Positions 1 through 5,747 of a stretch of DNA of 6,007 bases are shown in pieces. Position 1 is the stretch's first letter, and each line of letters begins with the position of its first letter. The translations under genes were made by a program, and so were the position numbers. The stretch comes from JABHVE01 sp047517625. Lineage in GTDB: Bacteria > Pseudomonadota > Alphaproteobacteria > UBA2966 > CAIVPW01. The stretch is from NCBI GenBank assembly GCA_047517625.1, contig JAKZSO010000041.1:1-6007 (forward strand). The letters run 5' to 3'. The notes below the pieces were generated by a model. That model had not been told where the DNA came from. It did no database searches and saw only the letters and a program-made list of their open reading frames with translations.

Positions 1-695
1 GAAGCCTTGATCGTGGCGGCGCCGCCCATGGTGCCAGTCCACCGCAAGGCAATCAGCAGGTCTTCACCTTCCTGGCCAACGTCCTCGTTCGTGGTGTTGT
101 CGGTCGTGTTCTGTTTGCGTTCCGGTGTGTAGTTGATGGCAAATTCGATGCCGCCGACCTTCGGCGCAACCCAGATGATCTTGTTGTTTTCGCCACCAGC
201 AAAGTCCGCGGACGTTGTAATCTTGGCTTGGTTTTCGTTAATATCCGCGGTCAAAAGTCCGACGCCGGAGTACGTGCGCTCGACACCCTCTTCGAGCTCT
301 TCGGCATCGCGTCCGCCAAGGTACACCTTACCCAACATGCCTTCGACCCAGATGAAGTTTTCATCGATCGTGTCGTCACCGGCAACACCCGCCCCGCCCG
401 TTTCGAACTCGATCTTAATACCGGCTTCCGTGCCGGAGGCCAGTGTCGTTGAACCCTCGAAATGGAGTTCGGAATCAAAGTCAGCATTGTGGCTGCGATA
501 GCTCACGGTGTCGTCTTTTTTTGGCTCCCGGCTCTTGTACTCAACCTTGAAGGTGCCGTAACCGCCAATGCTCAAGCTCAGGTTCCCGGTATGGACTTGA
601 TAATTACCGTCCTCATCCATATGCATCGCCATGGCCGGCAGCGAAAGCATGCTGGCGGCCACAAGCGCAGTTGTTCCGATCAGTACTTTTTTCAT
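1..695 (-). CDS. Outer-membrane porin (Gram-negative porin family), 3' end missing
   Basis: An outer-membrane beta-barrel that would let small hydrophilic solutes diffuse into the periplasm. Reading the minus strand from the ATG at 695-693 gives 231 codons with no stop, running off the left edge. Residues 1-23 are a classic signal peptide: MKK, a hydrophobic stretch, then cleavage after AMA. The mature part begins with an acidic segment and GNLSLSIGGYGTFKVEY, a typical first barrel strand. Later segments match the porin pattern: G-K-V-Y-L-G-G-R-D (the LGxxD turn) and, at residues 172-192, KIIWVAPKVGGIEFAINYTPE-like strand sequence resembling the family's 'KI-Y-TP-F-G-SYTP' block. The start is fixed by an AAGGAG eight bases upstream and by the signal peptide. 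Base composition is less GC-rich than in the genes to the right. Known porins are 300-400 residues, so roughly a third or more is missing. Substrate specificity cannot be told. Confidence 0.88.
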   Translation of the reverse strand, partial: MKKVLIGTTALVAASMLSLPAMAMHMDEDGNYQVHTGNLSLSIGGYGTFKVEYKSREPKKDDTVSYRSHNADFDSELHFEGSTTLASGTEAGIKIEFETGGAGVAGDDTIDENFIWVEGMLGKVYLGGRDAEELEEGVERTYSGVGLLTADINENQAKITTSADFAGGENNKIIWVAPKVGGIEFAINYTPERKQNTTDNTTNEDVGQEGEDLLIALRWTGTMGGAATIKA

Positions 696-703
696 CCCCG
701 CGT

Positions 704-709
704 CTCCTT
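704..709 (-). promoter_or_regulatory. Shine-Dalgarno of the porin gene
   Basis: The minus strand reads AAGGAG with eight bases between it and the ATG at 695-693. It is a full-strength ribosome binding site and settles the porin start. It contrasts with the genes of the rightward operon, none of which has a comparable site. Confidence 0.85.
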
Positions 710-722
710 AAAATACCTGTTG

Positions 723-732
723 GATTCGAATC
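723..732. promoter_or_regulatory. 10-bp palindrome of two abutting GANTC sites
   Basis: GATTCGAATC is a perfect palindrome made of GATTC (723-727) directly followed by GAATC (728-732). It starts 13 bases upstream of the porin Shine-Dalgarno on the minus strand. In many alphaproteobacteria GANTC is methylated by CcrM, and its methylation state can affect GcrA-dependent promoters. That this pair is functional is inference. GANTC occurs about as often as expected elsewhere in the window, so only the tandem arrangement and location stand out. Confidence 0.3.
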
Positions 733-807
733 ATTATGACGAATTTGTAAACACAAACCCGTCCAACACGCGCCCTCCCCACGGAGGTCCGCGGAAGAAC
801 TGGAATT

Positions 808-836
808 CTTGTGCCATCACTTCCCATTTCGGTCAA
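808..836 (-). promoter_or_regulatory. Weak candidate porin promoter
   Basis: On the minus strand TTGACC (836-831) is followed after 17 bases by CACAAG (813-808). The -35 matches five of six consensus positions, but the -10 matches only three. It would give a leader of roughly 100 bases before the porin ATG. A rival pair is TTGATC (938-933) with TATGGA (915-910), also 17 bases apart. Neither is strong; they are listed because the porin needs a promoter in this gap. Confidence 0.2.
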
Positions 837-855
837 GCCATCGGGCCCAATCCCT

Positions 856-873
856 GTGGTGAAATTTCAACAC
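856..873. promoter_or_regulatory. 18-bp near-perfect inverted repeat, possible operator
   Basis: GTGGTGAAATTTCAACAC reads the same on both strands except for one mismatched pair (positions 859 and 870). Its core TGAAATTTCA (860-869) is a perfect 10-bp palindrome. There is no loop, so it resembles a binding site for a dimeric regulator rather than an RNA hairpin. It lies about 160 bases from each of the two divergent start codons and could serve either gene. I cannot name the regulator. Confidence 0.4.
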
Positions 874-1027
874 TGTTGCGATTGAGTCACACCGTTAGGG
901 CGCGGGAATTCCATAATTTTTCTAAATTCTCCGATCAATTTGGCATATCGGGTGTGGTTGCCCATGCGTATACTCCGGGCCGCGTGCCGTCGCCTTCCGC
1001 GGGCCAATTTCGCAAGCCAGTTATCTT

Positions 1028-1594
1028 ATGATTCTCACGTCACCCCGTTCACCGATTTCATTTCCTGTTCCGGCCAGCATCTCAGGAAAATTTCGCTGGG
1101 TACTGATCGGCGTTGCCAGCGTCCTGTTGGCGGCATGCTCAGGACTCACCATTGAACCCCCAGCGCCTGAGCCAGAGCCCGAAGGCGGGCTGCTATTCGG
1201 TCCTGAAGGTATCCAGATCGGGAATTTGGTCACTGGCGGAAACGCCGGTGGCGGCGGTAGCGGCATTGGCGTCAACTCGTTCCTGTGGCGGGCATCCCTG
1301 GATACCTTGTCGTTCATGCCCTTGGCCTCCGCGGACCCATTTGGCGGGGTCATCATCACCGATTGGTTCGCACCCCCGGAAACCGGCGGCCAAGAACGCT
1401 TTAAGTTAACGGTGTTCATTTTGGACCAACAATTGCGGGCGGATGGCATCAAGGTTTCAGTGTTCCGCCAAGAGCGCCAAGGCCCGGGCGAATGGCTTGA
1501 TGCCGTCAGTAATACCGGTACCGCCACCGACCTGGAAAATGCGATTTTGACCCGCGCCCGGCAAATGTGGCTAGCCGCCGGGGCCGCCCCCTAG
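1028..1594 (+). CDS. DUF3576 family lipoprotein of unknown function
   Basis: A 188-residue predicted lipoprotein, probably anchored in the outer membrane. Residues 21-36 give a basic-then-hydrophobic signal ending in the lipobox LLAAC, so Cys37 would be the lipidated residue. A short Pro/Glu-rich linker (about 44-54) and a Gly-rich stretch (about 55-80) follow. The core from V82 to W113, with LWRASLDTLSFMPLAS and DPFGGVIITDW, is the hallmark of DUF3576, a family found mainly in alphaproteobacteria and often next to leuS. The C-terminal part has RADGIKVSVFRQ and ends in ENAILTRARQ, also family-like. The ATG at 1028 has no clear Shine-Dalgarno and leaves a 20-residue tail before the signal's basic residues, so the true start is less certain than the frame. 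leuS follows after 28 bases. The biochemical role is not known; the position beside lptE suggests an envelope function, which is inference. Confidence 0.9.
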   Translation: MILTSPRSPISFPVPASISGKFRWVLIGVASVLLAACSGLTIEPPAPEPEPEGGLLFGPEGIQIGNLVTGGNAGGGGSGIGVNSFLWRASLDTLSFMPLASADPFGGVIITDWFAPPETGGQERFKLTVFILDQQLRADGIKVSVFRQERQGPGEWLDAVSNTGTATDLENAILTRARQMWLAAGAAP

Positions 1595-1622
1595 AGCTCT
1601 AAACCCCGCCCCCAAACCGGCC

Positions 1623-4202
1623 ATGGCCAAATACGACGCCAGCAAGACCGAGCCCAAATGGCAAGCAATCTGGGCCGATCGCCAGACATTTGCCGCGGAT
1701 AACGACGATCCGCGGCCGAAATACTATGTCCTGGAGATGTTCCCGTATCCGTCCGGGCGCATCCATATGGGCCATGTGCGCAACTACACCCTTGGGGATG
1801 TGGTCGCCCGCTACAAACGGGCCCAGGGCTTCAACGTCCTTCACCCCATGGGCTGGGACGCATTCGGGCTGCCCGCGGAAAATGCCGCCCGGGCCCAGGG
1901 TGTTCACCCGGCCGAATGGACTTACGCCAACATCGACGCCATGCGCGGCGAGCTAAAACGGATGGGGCTTTCCCTGGATTGGGATCGGGAAATCGCCACC
2001 TGCCATCCCGGCTATTACCAGCATCAACAAAGGCTTTTTTTGGATTTCCTGGACGCCGGTTTGGTGCGCCGGGCGAAATCCTGGGTCAATTGGGACCCGG
2101 TGGATGGCACGGTTCTGGCCAACGAGCAGGTCATCGACGGCATGGGCTGGCGATCCGGGGCGGCGGTGGAGAAACGCGAATTGGAGCAATGGGTTTTCGC
2201 CATCACCGACTTTGCCGAGGATCTACTGGAATCGTTGGAAACCCTGGACCGCTGGCCAGACCGGGTGCGGCTGATGCAGCGTAACTGGATCGGCCGGTCC
2301 GAAGGCATGCGGGTGAATTTTGCCCTGGCCGGCCGCGACGACCTGCTGGAAATTTACACCACCCGCCAGGACACGTTGTTCGGGGCCAGTTTCATGGCTT
2401 TGGCCGCGAACCATCCGCTGGCCCTGTCGATCGCAGAAAAAGACCCCAAGGCCGCGACATTCATCGCCGAATGTCAAAGCCTGGGGACCAGCGAAATTGC
2501 CATCGAGGCTGCTGAAAAGCTGGGTTATGACACCGGGGTGCGGGCCTTGCACCCGTTTATCGACGCCAAGGAGCTGCCGGTTTACATCGCCAATTTCGTG
2601 CTGTTGGAATACGGCACAGGGGCCATTTTCGGCTGCCCGGCGCACGACCAGCGAGACTTGGACTTCGCCAACAAGTACGGGTTGCCCGTGGTTCCGGTGG
2701 TGGGATCGCCAGACCAAGAGCCAGCAGCGTTCACGGTGGGCTCCGAAGCTTATTTGGGGCCCGGGACAATGATTAATTCCCAATTCCTGGACGGCAAATC
2801 CGTCGCGGCCGCGAAAGCCGAGGTCGCCAAGCGCCTGACGGCGGCGGGAACCGGGCATGTAGAGACCAACTACCGGGTGCGGGACTGGGGAATTTCCCGC
2901 CAGCGCTATTGGGGCTGCCCAATTCCAGTAGTCCACTGCCAGGACTGTGGAATTGTCCCGGTTCCTGCGGCCGACCTTCCCGTGTTGTTACCCGACGACG
3001 CCACCTTCGATGCCCCTGGCAACCCTTTGAACCACCACCCCACGTGGAAACACACGAACTGCCCCGACTGCGGCAAGGCCGCCCAGCGGGAAACCGATAC
3101 GTTGGATACCTTCGTCGATTCATCGTGGTATTTCGCCCGGTTCTGTTCGCCCCGGGACAAGGCGCCGGTGGACCTGACCGCGGTCGACGCCTGGTTGCCG
3201 GTGGATCAGTACATCGGCGGCATCGAGCACGCGATTCTGCACCTCCTGTATTCCCGATTTTTTGCCCGGGCAATGAAGGCAACGGGACACTTGGCGGTGA
3301 CGGAACCTTTCGCCGGACTGTTCAACCAGGGGATGGTCCTTCACCAGACCTTTCGCGACGAGGCCGGCGAATGGCTGTATCCCGAGCAGGTAGGTTCCGG
3401 CGCCGCCGAAGGATTGGTGCACAAGCAAACGGGCAGGCCAGTCACTGCAGGGCGCACCGAATCCATGTCGAAGTCGAAAAAGAATGTGGTGGACCCTGGG
3501 GCGATTATCGACCGCTATGGCGCCGATACCGCACGCTGGTTCATGCTGTCGGATTCGCCGCCGGAACGCGATCTGGAATGGTCCGACGCCGGGGTCGCCG
3601 GGGCGGCGCGGTTCGTCCAGCGACTGTGGCGGCTGATCGAGGATGGCGCGGAGAATCTACCACCCTCCGCGGCCGGCGAACGGCCCGGCGGTGAGGCGAC
3701 ACAGGCCGTGGTGACTTTGCGCGCCGCCACCCACCGCACCATCGCCAAGGTCACCGCCGACATCGAACGCCTGCGTTTCAACGTCGCCGTGGCGAAGCTC
3801 TATGAATTCACCAATCTGGTGGGGGAGGCCCCGAAAACCTTGGGCAGCAGCCCCCTGGCGGGCTGGGCCCGGCGCGAGGCCTTGGAGGCGTTGGTGCGAT
3901 TGGTGGCGCCGATGATGCCGCATTTGGCCGAAGAGGCGTGGGCGGCGCTCGGCCACCGCACCCCGTTGACCGAAACGCCCTGGCCCGATTTCGACCCAGA
4001 GCTGGCCCAGGAACAAACCATCACCGTTGGGGTCCAGGTCAATGGCAAGCTGCGAGGGACGCTGAACGTGGCACCAGGCCTGGGCGAAAACGAAATTCAA
4101 GCGCTAGCCCTGGCCCAAGAGCGGGTCGTTCTAGCCATCGAGGGTCGTCCGGTGCGCAAAGTCATTGTCGTTCCCGACCGTATCGTCAATGTCGTCGTCT
4201 AG
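1623..4202 (+). CDS. leuS: Leucyl-tRNA synthetase
   Basis: Cytoplasmic class Ia aminoacyl-tRNA synthetase that charges tRNA-Leu with leucine using ATP. At 859 residues it is full length (E. coli 860). The HIGH motif is HMGH at 48-51, inside FPYPSGRIHMGHVRNYT, followed by HPMGWDAFGLPAENAA. The CP1 editing domain that hydrolyses mischarged tRNA spans roughly 220-420. It has the Thr-rich motif TTRQDT (246-251) and GTGAIFGCPAHDQRD, with D342 in HDQRD. RDWGISRQRYWGCPIP re-enters the catalytic core. Two CxxCG pairs (HCQDCG and NCPDCG) are a likely zinc-binding insertion. DTFVDSSWYFARF is conserved. The KMSKS loop reads SMSKS (614-618). The C-terminal anticodon-binding and tRNA-contacting domains end in VNGKLRG and VRKVIVVPDRIVNVVV. 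The ATG at 1623 fits the family's usual N-terminus (YDxxxxEPKWQ) although no Shine-Dalgarno precedes it. The 3' end overlaps lptE by 14 bases. Confidence 0.98.
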   Translation: MAKYDASKTEPKWQAIWADRQTFAADNDDPRPKYYVLEMFPYPSGRIHMGHVRNYTLGDVVARYKRAQGFNVLHPMGWDAFGLPAENAARAQGVHPAEWTYANIDAMRGELKRMGLSLDWDREIATCHPGYYQHQQRLFLDFLDAGLVRRAKSWVNWDPVDGTVLANEQVIDGMGWRSGAAVEKRELEQWVFAITDFAEDLLESLETLDRWPDRVRLMQRNWIGRSEGMRVNFALAGRDDLLEIYTTRQDTLFGASFMALAANHPLALSIAEKDPKAATFIAECQSLGTSEIAIEAAEKLGYDTGVRALHPFIDAKELPVYIANFVLLEYGTGAIFGCPAHDQRDLDFANKYGLPVVPVVGSPDQEPAAFTVGSEAYLGPGTMINSQFLDGKSVAAAKAEVAKRLTAAGTGHVETNYRVRDWGISRQRYWGCPIPVVHCQDCGIVPVPAADLPVLLPDDATFDAPGNPLNHHPTWKHTNCPDCGKAAQRETDTLDTFVDSSWYFARFCSPRDKAPVDLTAVDAWLPVDQYIGGIEHAILHLLYSRFFARAMKATGHLAVTEPFAGLFNQGMVLHQTFRDEAGEWLYPEQVGSGAAEGLVHKQTGRPVTAGRTESMSKSKKNVVDPGAIIDRYGADTARWFMLSDSPPERDLEWSDAGVAGAARFVQRLWRLIEDGAENLPPSAAGERPGGEATQAVVTLRAATHRTIAKVTADIERLRFNVAVAKLYEFTNLVGEAPKTLGSSPLAGWARREALEALVRLVAPMMPHLAEEAWAALGHRTPLTETPWPDFDPELAQEQTITVGVQVNGKLRGTLNVAPGLGENEIQALALAQERVVLAIEGRPVRKVIVVPDRIVNVVV

Positions 4203-4704
4203 ACTGGCCAAAACCGGGTTTCTAATCGCGACGCTAATCCTTGCCGCCTGCGGGTTTCAGCCGTTGTATGGCGGCGGCCAGGGGGTAATGGACGGGGCCG
4301 TGATGGCCGATATGGCAGCGGTGCGCATCGCCCCGATCTCCGACCGGGTTGGGCAAATCGTCCGCAATGATCTGCTGGACCGCCTGAACCCGTTCGGCGA
4401 ACCTGCATCGCCGCAGTACTCCTTGTTTGTGGCCCTGGAAGAGGCCAAAGAAGGCTTGGCGATTCAAATTGATGACACGGTCACCCGGTTTAATCTGACG
4501 TTGACGGCGAATTATTCGCTCAACGAGGCGGCGACCGGGGTGGTTTTGGCCTCGGGCAGCGTCAGGGCCACGGCGGCCTATAACGTTTTGCGCTCGGATT
4601 TTTCCAACGTGATTGCCGAACGCGACGCCCAACGGCGGGCCGCCAGGGTGGTTTCTGACGAGCTGAAAACCCGGCTTGCCGTCTATTTTGGCGGGACTCC
4701 ATGA
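4189..4704 (+). CDS. lptE: LPS-assembly lipoprotein LptE
   Basis: Outer-membrane lipoprotein that plugs and helps assemble the LptD barrel, which inserts lipopolysaccharide into the outer leaflet. From the ATG at 4189 the product has 171 residues. It has a short basic N-terminus, a hydrophobic segment, and the lipobox LAAC with Cys21 as lipidation site. It is followed by GFQPLYGG, the signature start of mature LptE in alphaproteobacteria. The rest fits the family: AVRIAPISDRVGQIVRNDLLDRL, then a beta-rich region with YSLFVALEE, TRFNLTLTANYSL and SGSVRATAAYNVL. The ATG at 4189 is preferred over an in-frame TTG at 4165 because it gives a normal-length signal peptide. Neither has a Shine-Dalgarno. 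The gene begins inside the last 14 bases of leuS, and its TGA shares bases with the holA ATG, which suggests translational coupling. Sequence conservation in LptE is low, so the call rests on the N-terminus, length and gene order. Confidence 0.93.
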   Translation: MSSSRLAKTGFLIATLILAACGFQPLYGGGQGVMDGAVMADMAAVRIAPISDRVGQIVRNDLLDRLNPFGEPASPQYSLFVALEEAKEGLAIQIDDTVTRFNLTLTANYSLNEAATGVVLASGSVRATAAYNVLRSDFSNVIAERDAQRRAARVVSDELKTRLAVYFGGTP

Positions 4705-5747
4705 AATTTAAACCCAACAAGATTGATGGCTTCCTCCGGGCGCCGCAATCGTCGTGCGTTTTGCTGTACGGACCGGACCAGGGGCTGGCCACGGAGCGCG
4801 CCCAGGCTCTGGTGACCTTGGTGCTGGGCCCTGACCCCGATCCGTTTCGATTGGCCGAGCCCACGCCCCAAGCGATCGCCGATGACCCGGCGTTATTGGC
4901 GGACGAAGCCGCCGCCCTTTCCCTGACCGGGGCCCGCCGGGTGGTGCGGGTCCAGCGCGCCGGCGACAGCATGGCCGACGCATTCAAGAGTATTCTGCAG
5001 GCGCGGGAGCAAACCGAGGACTTCGCCGATGAGTCCTTGGTGATCGCCGAGGCCGGCGACTTGCCACCGCGTTCTAGCCTGCGAAAAGCTTTCGAAACCG
5101 CCGCTTCCGGGGCGGCACTGCCGTGCTACGTAGAGGACGGCTACAAATTGGAGGGCGTCATCGGCGAGGCCCTGGCGGCCGCCGGGCACCTTGCCGAGCC
5201 GGGGGTGACGGCGTTTTTGGCCGATAAACTGGCAGGCGATCGCGGGATCACCCGGCGAGAACTGGAAAAACTGGGGCTGTACGTGGGGTTAAACGCCCCG
5301 GTGACGTTGGACGACGCCCGCGCCTGCATTGGCGATTCCGGCAGCCAGGGCCTGGACGATGCCGCTTTTGCCGCGGTCACCGGTGATTTTGCCAGGCTTG
5401 ATCGGGCCTTGGCCAGGGCAGAAATCGAAGGCACCAGCCCTGTTTCTGTGCTCCGCACGTTGGCCCAGGCCTTAATGCGGGTGCAGTTGGCGTCGGGCCT
5501 GCGAGACCAAGGGGCCAATGCCCGGAATGCCGTGGAAAGCCTGCGCCCACCGGTATTTTTCAAGCAGCGCTACCAGATCGTCGCCGCCCTGAACCGCTGG
5601 ACCACCACCGATTTGACTCGCGCCATGGCCATTGTTCAAGACGCCGAAACCGACTGCAAAACAACGGGTTTTCCGGCGGCCACGGTCACCGCCCGGGCGG
5701 CCTTGAGAATCGCCACAGCGGCGCGGCGGGGCGCCGCTAGACCCTAA
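4701..5747 (+). CDS. holA: DNA polymerase III subunit delta
   Basis: The clamp-loader subunit that opens the beta sliding clamp during chromosome replication; it acts in the cytoplasm with the gamma/tau and delta-prime subunits. The 348-residue product is of normal length (E. coli 343). The N-terminal fold shows MKFKPNKIDGFL, then LLYGPDQGLATERA (about 21-34), the degenerate P-loop region typical of delta, which does not hydrolyse ATP. The middle has an L-x-G-D-R-G-ITRRELEKL segment (D180 to L191), the conserved lid region seen in bacterial HolA. The C-terminal collar domain includes SPVSVLRTLAQAL (around R252) and a C-terminal helix AALRIATAARRG. The ATG at 4701 overlaps the lptE stop as ATGA. 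A GGCGGGA stretch 4690-4696 is at most a weak ribosome binding site. The TAA at 5745-5747 overlaps the end of parB on the other strand. Confidence 0.95.
   Translation: MKFKPNKIDGFLRAPQSSCVLLYGPDQGLATERAQALVTLVLGPDPDPFRLAEPTPQAIADDPALLADEAAALSLTGARRVVRVQRAGDSMADAFKSILQAREQTEDFADESLVIAEAGDLPPRSSLRKAFETAASGAALPCYVEDGYKLEGVIGEALAAAGHLAEPGVTAFLADKLAGDRGITRRELEKLGLYVGLNAPVTLDDARACIGDSGSQGLDDAAFAAVTGDFARLDRALARAEIEGTSPVSVLRTLAQALMRVQLASGLRDQGANARNAVESLRPPVFFKQRYQIVAALNRWTTTDLTRAMAIVQDAETDCKTTGFPAATVTARAALRIATAARRGAARP
5717..5738. repeat. GC-rich hairpin at the 3' end of holA
   Basis: AGCGGCGC (5717-5724) and GCGCCGCT (5731-5738) form a perfect 8-bp stem with a six-base loop GGCGGG. It lies in the last codons of holA, seven bases before the TAA, and just beyond the parB stop on the other strand. 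It could slow or end transcription from both sides or protect the 3' ends. There is no T-tract after it on either strand, so it is not a standard intrinsic terminator. In such GC-rich coding sequence it may be chance. Confidence 0.4.

Larger units (their letters stand above)
711..1027. other. Divergent intergenic region between the porin and the DUF3576-leuS operon
   Basis: These 317 bases carry no convincing coding sequence and are visibly AT-richer than the genes on either side. Being between two divergent genes, they must hold the porin promoter and probably that of the rightward operon. I see an 18-bp near-perfect dyad (856-873), a 10-bp palindrome (723-732), a further GANTC site (884-888), an 8-bp palindrome GGAATTCC (905-912) and several AT-rich patches (910-930). 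No promoter on the plus strand has well-spaced -35 and -10 boxes. A good -10-like TATACT lies at 969-974, but the nearest TTGGCA (940-945) is 23 bases away. Confidence 0.75.

Noticed and set aside
856..873. The intergenic dyad as a parS site, given parB nearby
   Set aside because: parS has the arrangement GTTTCAC-GTGAAAC. Here the halves are in the opposite order around the centre (GTGAAA then TTTCAAC), so it does not fit.
940..974. TTGGCA (940-945) and TATACT (969-974) as a promoter for the rightward operon
   Set aside because: The spacer is 23 bases, well outside the usual 16-18. The TATACT may still be part of a promoter with a poor -35, but the sequence does not show it.
462..1031. Plus-strand open frame of 189 codons over the porin start and the intergenic gap
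   Set aside because: Its first part is antisense to the well-supported porin with signal peptide and ribosome binding site; the rest crosses AT-rich non-coding DNA and resembles no protein.
1021..1527. 168-codon minus-strand open frame antisense to the DUF3576 gene
   Set aside because: Pro/Ser-rich shadow of a clear family member on the other strand; no ribosome binding site.
1592..1601. 10-bp palindrome TAGAGCTCTA over the DUF3576 stop codon
   Set aside because: Too short and without a T-tract; leuS starts 21 bases later, so it is unlikely to be a terminator. Probably chance.
2223..2936. Long open frame (237 codons) antisense to leuS
   Set aside because: It lies wholly inside leuS, has low-complexity composition expected from reading GC-rich codons backwards, and matches no family I recognise.
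2909..3694. 261-codon plus-strand open frame inside leuS in another frame
   Set aside because: It is very Arg/Gly/Pro-rich, as expected from an out-of-frame reading of GC-rich DNA, and leuS is clearly the real gene here.
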